The notes: generated by a model from the letters alone, not told the origin. A DNA stretch of 64,000 bases from Ruminococcus flavefaciens AE3010 (GCF_000526795.1 NZ_JAGT01000001.1:3392501-3456500); one strand, 5' to 3'; shown: positions 1 through 8,349, counted from the first letter of the stretch. Program-made: numbers and translations.

Positions 1-448
1 TGTATTCTTCGGGAGTATCCCTGATGATGACCTTTTGCATGGTATCTGCATCAAAGTCGCACAGCTTATAGTCAAGCTCGGAAAGATCTCCGAAGGGAGC
101 AATTTTGCGCTCCAACTGCGGCTCTTCTGTAACTGCGGGCGCATTGGTGAAATGCCTGTATGTCTTGATACCGCCTGCTGCACCGCCTATGAGTATAGCT
201 GCGGCTGCGGCAGTACTGAGGCATTTTTTCCACATGGGGCGCCTGTAGACGTCAACACCGCTTACGGTCTGCTCGTCGGTCTCTGTGAATTTTACTGATG
301 GGGTATTTGCAATATTGAATTTTCTTTCGCTCATTCTGAACACCTTTTCTTTTTCTTCTGCGTCACTTGGCGGAAATTCCGCTGAAAGTCTGTCTATGAC
401 GCTCTGATCGGTGTTTTCGAGAATATCGAATTCGTTTTTTTCGTTCAT
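1..448 (-). CDS. Membrane protein partner of ECF sigma factor (partial, 3' end outside window)
   Basis: Reading frame on the minus strand starts at an ATG at 446-448, four bases after the stop of the upstream sigma-factor gene, and stays open to the window edge, so the C-terminus is missing. About 149 residues are visible: an acidic N-terminal stretch of about 80 residues, one hydrophobic segment (about 85-98, Ala/Ile/Gly-rich), then the start of an outside domain. Position directly behind an ECF sigma gene and the one-membrane-span layout suggest an anti-sigma or regulated membrane protein. No classical zinc anti-sigma motif is visible. A similar gene follows the second sigma gene at 63.6 kb. 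The function is inferred from context only. Confidence 0.7.
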   Translation of the reverse strand, partial: MNEKNEFDILENTDQSVIDRLSAEFPPSDAEEKEKVFRMSERKFNIANTPSVKFTETDEQTVSGVDVYRRPMWKKCLSTAAAAAILIGGAAGGIKTYRHFTNAPAVTEEPQLERKIAPFGDLSELDYKLCDFDADTMQKVIIRDTPEEY

Positions 449-452
449 AACA

Positions 453-1019
453 TCACCTTCCCTCGCCGATATCCGTAAGTATCTTTCTCAGCTTATCCAT
501 AGCGCGGCTGAGCCTTTTCCTCACCGCTTCGGGCTTAATGCCTACTGTATCGGCAATTTCTGCGGATTTTCTTCCGTAATAATATTTCTGCATTATTATG
601 GAGCTGTCGGGCTCGCCGAGAGACTTCACCGCGTCAAGAAGCGCGTGGCAGGTCTCGGCTTTTTCGGCAAGCTCGCTGACATTTTCAGGAGAGGACAGCT
701 GTACAGCCTCCTCGCCGTCCATAGGGACCGTATCCACCGACCTTGCACGTATCCTGCGGAACATATCCACAGCCCTGTTCCTTGCTATAGCGGCTATAAA
801 GCCTTTGATATCACCGCTGTACTTATTATCGGTGCTGTAGTGCAGGAATACGTCGCTGAAAACATCGCTGACGCATTCGTCAATATCCTCCCGCGAAGCC
901 GAGCTTCTCAGACGATTGAAAACTATTGTGTAGACGTAATTGTAGTATTCGTCGAAAATAAGCCTGTGAGCTTTTTGCGGAGAGCTTTTCAGGAGCTCCC
1001 TTGCCTGCTGGTCGGTCAT
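453..1019 (-). CDS. RNA polymerase sigma factor, sigma-70/ECF family
   Basis: 188 residues. Region 2 (about residues 20-90, with the FDEYYNYVY core and the FIAAIARNRAVDMFRR segment) is joined by a short linker to region 4 (about 125-180, SLGEPDSSIIMQKYYYGRKS, then a helix-turn-helix with IADTVGIKPEAVRKRLSRAM). This is the two-domain ECF layout. The start was set at 1019 because GGAGG lies 6 to 7 bases upstream; the longer frame would add 16 residues without a ribosome site. It is followed at 4 bases by a membrane-protein gene, probably its regulator. The right edge of the window carries a paralogous pair. Confidence 0.9.
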   Translation of the reverse strand: MTDQQARELLKSSPQKAHRLIFDEYYNYVYTIVFNRLRSSASREDIDECVSDVFSDVFLHYSTDNKYSGDIKGFIAAIARNRAVDMFRRIRARSVDTVPMDGEEAVQLSSPENVSELAEKAETCHALLDAVKSLGEPDSSIIMQKYYYGRKSAEIADTVGIKPEAVRKRLSRAMDKLRKILTDIGEGR

Positions 1020-1324
1020 TGTATCCCTCCGTTTATGATGAATTGCTGATGAAGCTTTCAAATGCATTTGTCACGCTCTGTAGTGTATACTCGCAAAAGA
1101 AAGAAGAACTGTGACCATGATAACATATTTCAAAAATAAAAGCAACGCTTTGTTCTCGGCTTGTTAATATTAATGTAATGCTAAAGTCACAATATATATT
1201 CGTTTTGTACACCTCAATGGGTAAAAAGCAAGGATTTTGCTATGAGAATATTTTGCTTTATGAATAAAAGATGTTTTTCTCAGTTTTTTATATCAAAATA
1301 ATGCCAAAAATATTCAAAAAGTGC

Positions 1325-1353
1325 TTGTATATTTCAAAAGGCTGTGATATAAT
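1325..1353 (+). promoter_or_regulatory. Sigma-A type promoter of DUF2520 gene
   Basis: TTGTAT at 1325-1330, 17-base spacer, TATAAT at 1348-1353 preceded by TG (extended -10). The start codon is 44 bases downstream. Confidence 0.7.
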
Positions 1354-1362
1354 GTAGAAAAG

Positions 1363-1382
1363 GTAACCAAATTTGGGGTTAC
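1363..1382 (+). promoter_or_regulatory. Inverted repeat in 5' leader
   Basis: Perfect 6-bp arms GTAACC and GGTTAC separated by 8 bases, between the transcription start and the AGGAGG of the DUF2520 gene. It could be an operator or a small leader hairpin; no regulator is identified. Confidence 0.35.
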
Positions 1383-1396
1383 AGGAGGATATTAAA

Positions 1397-2242
1397 ATGA
1401 AAATTGGATTTATAGGTGCAGGGAAAGTAGGCTTTTCCCTCGGCAGGTACTTTGCTGAGAACGGTATCTTTATCACAGGATACTTCAGCAGAGTGCTGCA
1501 GTCTGCGACTGAGGCTGCAAGATTTACGAAGAGCCGTGCTTACGACAGTATGGCAGAGCTCGTGACTGACAGTGATGTCATTTTCCTTACGGTGCCTGAC
1601 GACGCCATAAAAGAGGTGTACGATCAGGTAAAGGCTTTTGGCATAAGCGGCAAGCAGATATGCCATTGCAGCGGAGCTATGTCCGTTTCCGATGCTTTTC
1701 CCGATATTGCAAGATACGGCGCCAGCGGCTTCTCAATACACCCGCTTTTCCCAATAAGCAGTAAGTATGACTCCTTCAAGGAGCTGGGCAAGGCGTTTTT
1801 CTGCATTGAGGGCAGCGACGAGTTTATCGGCGTCTGGGACGAACTGCTGCGCAAAATGGGCAACGGTACCAAGATGATCTCAAGCGAAAATAAGGCGCAG
1901 TACAATGCAGCCTGTGCTATTTCAAGCAATCTTGTCTGTGCACTTGCAGCAGAGAGCCTTTCGCTTATGGAGAAGTGCGGCTTCTCACAGACGGAAGCGC
2001 TGAAAGCTTTTCAGCCTCTGGTCATGAGCCATATCAAGCGTATCCTTGCAGTAGGTCCTGTGGAAGCATTGTCAGGTCCCGTGGAGCGCAACGACGTGGG
2101 TACTATAAGAAAGCATATCGAATGCATGGAAAGTGATACCGACAAGAGCATGTACAAGGCTGTGTCCATGAAGCTCATAGACGTGGCTCAGCAGAAAAAC
2201 AACGGAGCAGATTATTCGGATATGATAAGAGCTCTGAGATGA
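1397..2242 (+). CDS. Rossmann-fold and DUF2520 domain-containing protein
   Basis: 281 residues. The N-terminus has a dinucleotide-binding glycine motif (IGFIGAGKVGFSLGRYF) typical of NADP-dependent dehydrogenases related to the F420-dependent oxidoreductase fold. The C-terminal half (about 150-280, with SSENKAQYNAACAISSN) matches the helical DUF2520 domain. The physiological substrate of this family is not known to me. AGGAGG at 1383-1388 fixes the start at 1397, eight codons inside the longest frame. Single-gene unit with its own promoter and terminator. Confidence 0.85.
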   Translation: MKIGFIGAGKVGFSLGRYFAENGIFITGYFSRVLQSATEAARFTKSRAYDSMAELVTDSDVIFLTVPDDAIKEVYDQVKAFGISGKQICHCSGAMSVSDAFPDIARYGASGFSIHPLFPISSKYDSFKELGKAFFCIEGSDEFIGVWDELLRKMGNGTKMISSENKAQYNAACAISSNLVCALAAESLSLMEKCGFSQTEALKAFQPLVMSHIKRILAVGPVEALSGPVERNDVGTIRKHIECMESDTDKSMYKAVSMKLIDVAQQKNNGADYSDMIRALR

Positions 2243-2266
2243 TCTGCAAAATATGAACAGAAAGAT

Positions 2267-2293
2267 AAAAGCTCCGCTTCTGCGGAGCTTTTT
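2267..2293. terminator. Bidirectional terminator
   Basis: 11-bp arms AAAAGCTCCGC / GCGGAGCTTTT with A and T runs on both sides, between the convergent DUF2520 and dockerin genes. Confidence 0.85.
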
Positions 2294-2302
2294 GCTGTAT
2301 AT

Positions 2303-3304
2303 TCAGTTTATGCCGAGGAGCTGGTTCTGTATCGCCTGAGCGTCGCCCACTGTTATGCCGTCGCCGTTCATGTCGGCGTTGTAGCAGCCCTGTGCCGAGA
2401 GCTTATACTTATCGGGATTTGCCAGAGACTGCATGATGAGTACTACATCTGACATATCCGTCTGCTTGTCGCAGTTTGCGTCGCCTGATACGGAGCCATA
2501 CAGGTCTATTTCCGAACCTGTCATCTGTACGTCAGCTGATTCTGCCATACACCACATACATTTTACTCCTGCAGCATTGGTTATTTTGCTTGCCACAGCA
2601 ATTTCTTCGAGGAATGTCATTTCTGTATCCATAACAACAGCTAAAGTCTCGTCATCAATTTCTTCTATGTGACAGGGGAGATCGTTTTCGTCGATAGCTG
2701 CCTGTATTTCAGCTTTTTTATCATTGACTCTCCTATATGTTGTAAAATGCTGACGCCTTTTGCCGTTAGCGCCTTCTCTCCAGCTGTACTGAGGATAGCC
2801 CATTGTGTAATATGCCTCGTGGTAATCGAAACCGATAATATCATCTTTGACAGCGGCATATAATTCCTGAGCCTTTTCTAAAGGTATAGCCTCGCCTGTA
2901 TTCTTTATGACATGGATATTCTTTACTTGGTTAATATTATTGAGGTTTGAAGTACATACAGCTTGGGCTTCGGGACAGATAGTTTTTACTGCTTCATATA
3001 CCTTTGACTCGCCTTCTGTGCCAAACACCGAAATAACGATATAAGGTGCTATATGTTTTACTGCTATTACTCTGCCCAATTCGTTTACATAGTAGACACT
3101 GCCTGATCTTATTGAATATTCCTGAACTTCAATTGCGCTTGGGTCTTCTACCTTTGAATAAGGATAGCCGTTGCCCTCAAGTAATTCTGCGAACTGTTCC
3201 TCAGGTGTAATGGTAAGAATAGCATTTGCTGTGAGACTTACGGACAGCGCTGCGGTCATTACCGCCGACATCAAAGCGGCGATTATTCTTTTAGCTTTTT
3301 TCAT
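2303..3304 (-). CDS. Secreted dockerin-domain protein
   Basis: 333 residues. Signal peptide at 1-28 (MKK, hydrophobic core, ANA cleavage site). Residues about 30-270 form a domain I do not recognise; no glycosidase or protease motif is visible. Residues about 272-333 are a type I dockerin with two calcium-loop repeats (GDANCDKQTDMSDVVLIMQ and ADMNGDGITVGDAQAIQ). Dockerins bind cohesins, so the protein is probably displayed on a scaffoldin or cell-surface cohesin. It stands alone between two terminators. Its cargo domain might be an inhibitor, binding or sensory module; that is a guess. Confidence 0.85.
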   Translation of the reverse strand: MKKAKRIIAALMSAVMTAALSVSLTANAILTITPEEQFAELLEGNGYPYSKVEDPSAIEVQEYSIRSGSVYYVNELGRVIAVKHIAPYIVISVFGTEGESKVYEAVKTICPEAQAVCTSNLNNINQVKNIHVIKNTGEAIPLEKAQELYAAVKDDIIGFDYHEAYYTMGYPQYSWREGANGKRRQHFTTYRRVNDKKAEIQAAIDENDLPCHIEEIDDETLAVVMDTEMTFLEEIAVASKITNAAGVKCMWCMAESADVQMTGSEIDLYGSVSGDANCDKQTDMSDVVLIMQSLANPDKYKLSAQGCYNADMNGDGITVGDAQAIQNQLLGIN

Positions 3305-3411
3305 AATATCAACTCCTTTTTACTATGCAAGGCGGTCTTTTTATCCCTTTCAATTTATTAGTACCATTTTTCAGTGGGATTTCTCACATATTTCAAATAT
3401 TTTTTTCTTTT

Positions 3412-3441
3412 TACAAAAAACGCTCTCCGAGTGGAGAGCGT
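3412..3441 (-). terminator. Terminator of the 3450-4415 gene
   Basis: Hairpin CGCTCTCC / GGAGAGCG followed on the minus strand by a run of T, starting 9 bases after the stop codon. Confidence 0.8.
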
Positions 3442-3449
3442 AAATGTTA

Positions 3450-4415
3450 TTATACAGCCTGATCGGGAACTATTATAGCTCCGTTGAGGCTGAGATTTCT
3501 CAGGAATATGAGACGAGCCTTGTCGATACATTCGGGCTTTACCATGTAGTAGAGGTAGTGCTCCATAAGGTTGAACATATCGAATGTGCGTCCCTCTATC
3601 TTGAACTGGCTGAAGCCCATAGGCACGTACTTGTTCCAGATATCGTCGGGAGTAATATGATTTGCAAGCCCCTTTACGTCGAAAAGGCTCCTGTGCTCGC
3701 ACTTGCACTCGAATACAGCCTTTGCCTCGGGGTGAGAAGCTGCGAACTTTGCAGAATCAAATGGCGCATTCGGGTACTTCCTTACGTGATTTGCGTAGGC
3801 TATCTGCTCCAGACCTATCATCTGATAGTGGAGCGAACGGTTGGGACAGACAGGATTGCAGCAGGCATTCACCAGTATCTCGCACTTGTCCTTGTTGGGT
3901 ATCTTTTCGAGAACATCGAATTTATTGTTGAGGTCGTAGTCCAGCACAACTATGTGGTAGTCCTTTTCCACCTCGCTGTAGAGAGTATCGGGATCTGTTA
4001 TGCGCTTGCAGGTGGAGCTTGTCAGCTTATAGTTTGGGTAGGTCTTGCGTATGTAGTCCTCAAGAACGGGGGACATGACTATGCACTCGTTCAAGCCGTT
4101 GTCGGCTATATGCATTACCATGTTGCAGAACTCGTCGCTGAGGTGCTTTTTCTCTATCATAGGATTGGTAAAGGTAAAGCGGAGGGGTATGCCCTTTTTG
4201 TTGAAGTAGCCTGTAACGCCCTTTACGAAGTCCTTCTGGCACATACCGTGGACTACACGTCCGCCGTTCCATAAGGACGGTGGGAACACGCCGTATATCG
4301 AAGCTATCTCAACGCCCTCGCGGAAGAGCTCGGGACTGTTTTCCAGCATAGTGAGAAATACAACGTTGAATTTGAACATTCTTGCAAAATCAGGCAGGTG
4401 AAATCTTACCTTCAT
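3450..4415 (-). CDS. Unrecognised cytoplasmic protein with Cys-rich motif
   Basis: 321 residues, no signal peptide or membrane segment. A cysteine cluster (NACCNPVCPNRSLHYQ at about 200-215) with further cysteines around 257-259 (FECKCEH) suggests metal or Fe-S binding. Alternating hydrophobic strands and helices (NECIVMSPVLEDYI) would fit a TIM-barrel such as the U32-peptidase-like group, but I cannot assign it firmly. The start at 4415 is set by AGGAGG six bases upstream; the longer frame adds 25 implausible residues. It is monocistronic with its own terminator. Confidence 0.75.
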   Translation of the reverse strand: MKVRFHLPDFARMFKFNVVFLTMLENSPELFREGVEIASIYGVFPPSLWNGGRVVHGMCQKDFVKGVTGYFNKKGIPLRFTFTNPMIEKKHLSDEFCNMVMHIADNGLNECIVMSPVLEDYIRKTYPNYKLTSSTCKRITDPDTLYSEVEKDYHIVVLDYDLNNKFDVLEKIPNKDKCEILVNACCNPVCPNRSLHYQMIGLEQIAYANHVRKYPNAPFDSAKFAASHPEAKAVFECKCEHRSLFDVKGLANHITPDDIWNKYVPMGFSQFKIEGRTFDMFNLMEHYLYYMVKPECIDKARLIFLRNLSLNGAIIVPDQAV

Positions 4416-4520
4416 GGTCATCCTCCTAAAAGCGCACTGCGCAGAAATTATAATTGTATTATAACACAGATTCTGCTTAAAATCAACCAATGAGAGAAAA
4501 ACAGCAAGATTTGCGCAGTT

Positions 4521-4699
4521 TAGTGAGTAGAAAGTAGAGAGTAGTAGGGGCGGATATTATCCGCCCGAAGTGTAGAGGACGGCGTCCCGCCGCCCCGCCA
4601 ATAACCGTAAAACTACAAATGGCATTCTGTAGGGGCTGCCTTTGGGCGTCCGCAGGTTTCTATGAAATTAAGACGGGCCGCCAAAGGCGGCCCTACAAT
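4521..4699. repeat. Intergenic palindromic repeat cluster 1
   Basis: A short degenerate tandem repeat (gtgagtagaaagtagagag) leads into TAGGGGCGGATATTATCCGCCCG, a GGACGGCGTCC module, and a pair of GTAGGGGCTGCC...GGCCCTACA ends. It belongs to the window-wide family described in the findings. Confidence 0.75.
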
Positions 4700-4812
4700 G
4701 GTTATTTTGATGTTAGTGCCGTAAGCGAAGTACGATTATCGGCGTTGTTAAGAGTGAGCGAGTTTACAAGCGTCAACGTGGCAAGCGGTCGAGCTGGCTC
4801 AGCTCGAAAAAG

Positions 4813-4841
4813 AGCGCCGCAAAAATGTGCTTTGCGGCGCT
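4813..4841. terminator. Strong hairpin, possible terminator
   Basis: 11-bp perfect arms AGCGCCGCAAA / TTTGCGGCGCT with a 7-base loop. It lies about 155 bases past the stop of the Pro-rich protein gene. The T-run is weak on either strand, so termination is uncertain. Confidence 0.45.
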
Positions 4842-4995
4842 TTCCTTACATCATTGTTATCCGCACTTTTACCGAGCGTGCAGATACAAGGGTAAAAGAG
4901 GATAAAGGGGATTGGGATTGGATCGAAGTGACCTGTCTTTTTGGGGAATACCTTTTCAGGCAAAGACAAGTTTATGTTGAACAGTCAGAGACTGA

Positions 4996-5949
4996 TCATT
5001 CCTCAACTGTTTCAGCAGCTGCTTCTGTAGCAGCCTCTGTTGTTGCCTCAGCTGCAGCAGCCTCAGCAGCCTTGAGAGCCTCTCTCTCCTTAGGTCCAAG
5101 TGGCTTCTCGTGCTCAGCAGGTCCCTTAGGAGCCTCAGGAGCAACAGGAGGTGTAGGAGGTGTAGGAGGAACTGGCTTCTCGCCGTCCTCAGGAGCTACA
5201 GGAGGTGCAGGTGGCTCTGGCTTCTCGCCGTCCTCAGGAGCTACAGGAGGTGCAGGCGGCTCCGGCTTCTCAGCGTTCTCGTCGATAACGGGAGCTACAG
5301 GAGCCTCAGGCTTAACGTGCTGGAAGTGTACGTCAGCGTGAACGTCCTTAGCTTTCATGATCTTTTCCTTAGTAGCATCGTCGATGAAATCGATCTTGCT
5401 TATATCAATAGAATCCTTGAACTGCATGAAGAGATCTGTGAGCTCGAGGTGAACAGGTCCGAGAGGCTTTGCAGGCTTCTCAGCATCGTCCTTAACTTCC
5501 TCAGCCTCAGCCTCTGTTACAGCCTCAGCGTCCTCAGCCTCAACAACGGGAGCTGTGGGCTTCTCGTTCTCGTGGAAGTGAACGTCAACCTTCTCGATAA
5601 GATCCCAGTTCTCGATGATCGTATCGTTGAGGATCTCGATGTTGTTGTCCTCGATAAATGTACGAATCTGGTCGATAAGATCTGTAACATCAAGGATAAC
5701 AGGAGGAGCGGGTGGCTCAGGCTTCTCACCGTCTTCAAGCTCAGCGGGAGCTACAGGCGGCTCAGGCTTCTCGCCATCTTCGAGTACAGGAGCCTCAGAC
5801 TCTTCTGCTTCTGTTACTTCTTCTTCAACTGCTGCAGCTGTTGTAGCTGCTTCTTCTGTTGTTTCTGCTGCGAAAGCGTTGAAGCTTCCTGCTGATGCCA
5901 TCATTGACATTGCAGCCAGTGCAGCAAAAATGCGCTTTTTGCTTCTCAT
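4996..5949 (-). CDS. Secreted Pro/Glu-rich repeat protein, probable SigI target
   Basis: 317 residues. Signal peptide at 1-28 (MRSKKR, hydrophobic core, AFA-AE). The mature part has repeated low-complexity linkers (EDGEKPEPPAPPVAP, at least four copies) joining two homologous modules of about 45 residues, at about 87-135 (LDVTDLIDQIRTFIEDNN...DVHFHE) and about 165-215 (LELTDLFMQFKDSIDISK...DVHFQH). The C-terminus is Ala/Glu/Thr-rich with no anchor motif. I know no family for it. The PEPP linker style matches the extracellular tail of RsgI encoded next door, and the gene has a SigI-like promoter identical in layout to that of sigI. A wall-spanning or wall-sensing role is inferred. Confidence 0.8.
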   Translation of the reverse strand: MRSKKRIFAALAAMSMMASAGSFNAFAAETTEEAATTAAAVEEEVTEAEESEAPVLEDGEKPEPPVAPAELEDGEKPEPPAPPVILDVTDLIDQIRTFIEDNNIEILNDTIIENWDLIEKVDVHFHENEKPTAPVVEAEDAEAVTEAEAEEVKDDAEKPAKPLGPVHLELTDLFMQFKDSIDISKIDFIDDATKEKIMKAKDVHADVHFQHVKPEAPVAPVIDENAEKPEPPAPPVAPEDGEKPEPPAPPVAPEDGEKPVPPTPPTPPVAPEAPKGPAEHEKPLGPKEREALKAAEAAAAEATTEAATEAAAETVEE

Positions 5950-6055
5950 TGTAATTACTCCTTTTTTACGGACGGAAGCGTCCTTTTATTTTACTCCGAA
6001 TGGAGCATTTGACTTAGTGCGAACCTTTTTACTTGTTCGCCTTATGTTAACAGTT

Positions 6056-6083
6056 TACGGAGCATGAAATAAAAAAGCGGGGT
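6056..6083 (-). promoter_or_regulatory. SigI-type promoter of the Pro-rich protein gene
   Basis: On the minus strand ATACCCCG (core ACCCC at 6079-6083), 19-base spacer, CGTA at 6056-6059. Same elements and spacing as the sigI promoter at 8102-8129, and both are preceded by TTTCAGCA. This resembles published SigI promoters (CCCC at -35, CGWA at -10). The leader to the start codon is about 100 bases. Confidence 0.65.
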
Positions 6084-6148
6084 ATGCTGAAAATTTTTTC
6101 AAAAAAATTTTTTTGCTTCGGAAAATACTGTATTTTCGGGACAAATAA

Positions 6149-6182
6149 AAAGAGCACTGCTTGTGCTGTGCAGTGCTCTTTC
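6149..6182 (-). terminator. Terminator of sigI-rsgI operon
   Basis: Arms AGAGCACTGC / GCAGTGCTCT with a T-rich tail on the minus strand, 66 bases after the rsgI stop. Confidence 0.85.
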
Positions 6183-6247
6183 CCCGTCTGAACGACCGTT
6201 AAAGAGGAATGTGAGGTCAGACGGTTCTATGAAGGATCTCATGCTTT

Positions 6248-7354
6248 CTATTTTTCTTGAGGTTTGGGAAGGGGAACAGGAAGTGGAGGGGTAGGGACTT
6301 TTTCTGCTTCGTTCAGTGCTTCGCGAGCAGGTCCTGTATTCTTATCCTCTTCGGGAGCAGGGGGCTCGGGAAGAGGAGCAAGAGCTTTGTATGGTGTTAT
6401 ATCTGAGAATTTGATCGCATCTAAAGCTGCCTTTTCCTGTTTGAGCTTTTCTTCCGGAGCGGCAGGTGCAGGCGGAGCTGCAACACCCTCATCGGGCTTA
6501 GGCGGTTCTGCCTTTTCGTCAGGCTTGGGAGCTGCTGCGCCCTCATCAGGCTTAGGCGGCTCGGGAGCATTTGGCTGTGCAGGAGGTGCAGGCGGAGCTG
6601 CGGGAGTTACCTGTGGAGCCGTGTTATTGTTTGCCGCAGGCGGAGCTGCAGGTGCGGGCTGATCGGCTTCCGCAGGCTTTGGCGGCTCGGGAGCTGCTGT
6701 GTCCTGAGGAGGCTTTGGCGGATCGGGCTTTTGGGTATCCTTTGCGGGATCAGCCTTTGGAGGCTCGGGAGCTTCCTTTTCATGAGGCTTGCTGCCGTCA
6801 AGCTCCTGTACCTTGACCTTTACATCGGGGATACCCGTGATGAGGTCTGATTTATAGGAGTAGTAATCAGCGGAATTATCTGCCTTGATATAGATATCAA
6901 CGGTGTCTCCGCTTTCTATATAGCCTTTGTCCTTTTCGATATCAATGATATCGTTTGCGGCGGTGAGCATATCCTTGCCTTTGCCGTCGTAGTTTGTAAG
7001 TATTTCGTCGCTCTCGGCATTATCGGTGCTGATGCTGAGCACCTTGCCCTTTTTGTTGAGCTCCATTCGTACATTAGCCTCTGACGAGATAAGTACGGTG
7101 GAGTGAGCCTTGTAATTGCCCGAGTAATAGAAAGCTCCTGCGGACACTGCTACAGTGAGACAGGCAGCGGCTGCAACAAATTTAGAAATATGCATGCTTA
7201 TCCTGCTGCGGGCTTCTGTCTCGGCGTTCATCAGAACGGGATCTGTGACAGTCTGTCCCACCTTGTAGCGGAGGTTTGCCGCCTGTACGAAGCGTGATTC
7301 CTCGTCCATAAGGACTGCATAGCCCTCGTGACATTCCATGACCATATATTTCAT
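6248..7354 (-). CDS. rsgI: RsgI-type anti-sigma factor with Pro-rich extracellular domain
   Basis: 368 residues. Residues 1-45 match the cytoplasmic RsgI N-terminal domain (MKYMVMECHEGYAVLMDEES) that holds SigI. One membrane span lies at about 57-77. Residues 80-190 resemble the periplasmic RsgI middle domain, with YDGKGKDMLTAAN and ESGDTVDIYIKADNS. Residues 195-368 are a Pro/Ala/Glu/Lys linker (PEPPKPDE, PAPPA repeats) without any carbohydrate-binding module. In cellulosome clostridia RsgI C-termini sense polysaccharides; here the extended tail may sense or cross the wall. The start overlaps the sigI stop by 4 bases (ATGA), so the two are translationally coupled. Confidence 0.9.
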   Translation of the reverse strand: MKYMVMECHEGYAVLMDEESRFVQAANLRYKVGQTVTDPVLMNAETEARSRISMHISKFVAAAACLTVAVSAGAFYYSGNYKAHSTVLISSEANVRMELNKKGKVLSISTDNAESDEILTNYDGKGKDMLTAANDIIDIEKDKGYIESGDTVDIYIKADNSADYYSYKSDLITGIPDVKVKVQELDGSKPHEKEAPEPPKADPAKDTQKPDPPKPPQDTAAPEPPKPAEADQPAPAAPPAANNNTAPQVTPAAPPAPPAQPNAPEPPKPDEGAAAPKPDEKAEPPKPDEGVAAPPAPAAPEEKLKQEKAALDAIKFSDITPYKALAPLPEPPAPEEDKNTGPAREALNEAEKVPTPPLPVPLPKPQEK

Positions 7355-8073
7355 TTGTTTTCACCACCTTTTAGTACCTGCATTATGTGACCGCGCATTA
7401 TCTCGTAGCCGTTTGTGCATATGAGAAGCACCGCCACAAGATAGCGTCTGTGTCTTTCAAGAGACTTTCTCTCCACATTTGCGCCGTCGGCAATCTTTGC
7501 CAGCGGAACGCGCTTTGTTCTGAGAAAGTCCTCCAGTATTTCGGGATTGTTTCTTGCATACTGAACAGCCTTCTGGCATATTTCAAGAGTACGGCGCTGT
7601 CTGGGAGAATTCTCCGCAACGTCGGTCATTGAAACACCGAAGTCCTGCATCTGAGCTGAAAGCTCGTTGATTTCCTGTTGTGTTGCTTCTCTTAGTTCGT
7701 TTTCTTGGTACTTATCGTGTTCGTCGCGTATTGTATCTTTCAGGTCCGGCTTGTCGTCGTCGGAAACGTCCAGTGATATCTGTCCCTTATTTCTTCTTTC
7801 TTTTCTATAGTTATCTATCAGGCGGTTCTTTATCTGCAAGGCTGCAAATTTGAGGAAGGAACCGCGGAGCTTGGAATAGTTGCGGATAGATTCGTAAAAA
7901 GCGAACATAGCTATACTCAGCTCGTCATCGCTCTTATCTGGCGGACGGTTGAGAAATTTGGCTGTTTCGGACTTGATAAATGGCATATAAGCTTCGATGA
8001 GCTCATCTGCCGCGTGGCTGTCTTTTTTAGCCTTATAGACCTGGGATATGATTTGATGCGCATCAGAATTCAT
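7351..8073 (-). CDS. sigI: RNA polymerase sigma-I factor
   Basis: 240 residues. Region 2 is at about 10-100 (AYMPFIKSETAKFLNRPPD, DELSIAMFAFYESIRNY, FLKFAALQIKNRLIDNYR), typical of SigI rather than ECF factors. The C-terminal SigI-specific helix-turn-helix includes RVPLAKIADGANVERKSLERHRRY. The start at 8073 has GGGGGTGG upstream; the longest frame begins at a TTG inside that site. Its own promoter has the ACCCC-19-CGTA layout, consistent with autoregulation. RsgI is encoded immediately downstream. Confidence 0.93.
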   Translation of the reverse strand: MNSDAHQIISQVYKAKKDSHAADELIEAYMPFIKSETAKFLNRPPDKSDDELSIAMFAFYESIRNYSKLRGSFLKFAALQIKNRLIDNYRKERRNKGQISLDVSDDDKPDLKDTIRDEHDKYQENELREATQQEINELSAQMQDFGVSMTDVAENSPRQRRTLEICQKAVQYARNNPEILEDFLRTKRVPLAKIADGANVERKSLERHRRYLVAVLLICTNGYEIMRGHIMQVLKGGENK

Positions 8074-8101
8074 ATGTGCCACCCCCAATGTAATAATAGT
8101 A

Positions 8102-8129
8102 TACGCACAAAATGTTATGAGAACGGGGT
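8102..8129 (-). promoter_or_regulatory. SigI-type promoter of sigI-rsgI
   Basis: ACCCC at 8125-8129, 19-base spacer, CGTA at 8102-8105 on the minus strand; start codon 28 bases downstream. Matches the element at 6056-6083. Confidence 0.65.
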
Positions 8130-8147
8130 ATCTGCTGAAAAAATTTC

Positions 8148-8337
8148 AGCCGTTAGCCATTAGCCCTTAGCCGCTAGCTTGTAGGGACGGCCATTGGTCG
8201 TCCGTGTTGTGCTTTAGGAAGTATATTTGCGGACGCGCAATGCGCGTCCCTACAATGTGTCATTTGAATTTTTACGGATTATTGGCGGGCGAACGCTGTT
8301 CGCCCCTACAAACTACTCTCTACTTTCTACTCACTGC
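8148..8337. repeat. Intergenic palindromic repeat cluster 2
   Basis: Tandem AGCCGTTAGCCATTAGCC, then TTGTAGGGACG-GCCATTGGTCGTCC, GGACGCGCAATGCGCGTCCCTACA, GGGCGAACGCTGTTCGCCCCTACA, ending in a ctactctctactttctactc tract. Confidence 0.75.
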
Positions 8338-8349
8338 ATTGATTCAGAA

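Larger units (their letters stand above)
1020..1396. other. Divergent intergenic region
   Basis: 377 bases between the minus-strand sigma gene and the plus-strand DUF2520 gene. It is AT-rich and holds the promoter of the DUF2520 gene (1325-1353) and an inverted repeat GTAACC-8-GGTTAC (1363-1382) just before that gene's ribosome site. I found no convincing promoter for the sigma operon and no other gene. Confidence 0.6.
4416..4995. other. Long intergenic region with repeats
   Basis: No gene is supported. It contains the palindromic repeat cluster at 4521-4699, a segment (about 4756-4790) that recurs in inverse orientation near 44205-44240, and a strong hairpin at 4813-4841. Plus-strand reading frames here are repeat-derived and antisense to the next gene. 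Confidence 0.6.

Noticed and set aside
3444..4274. 276-residue plus-strand frame
   Set aside because: Antisense to the Cys-rich protein gene; no ribosome site and unnatural composition.
4619..5895. Plus-strand frames of 240 and 261 residues rich in Gly/Ser or Leu/Arg
   Set aside because: Antisense shadows of the repeats in the Pro-rich secreted protein and of the intergenic palindromes.
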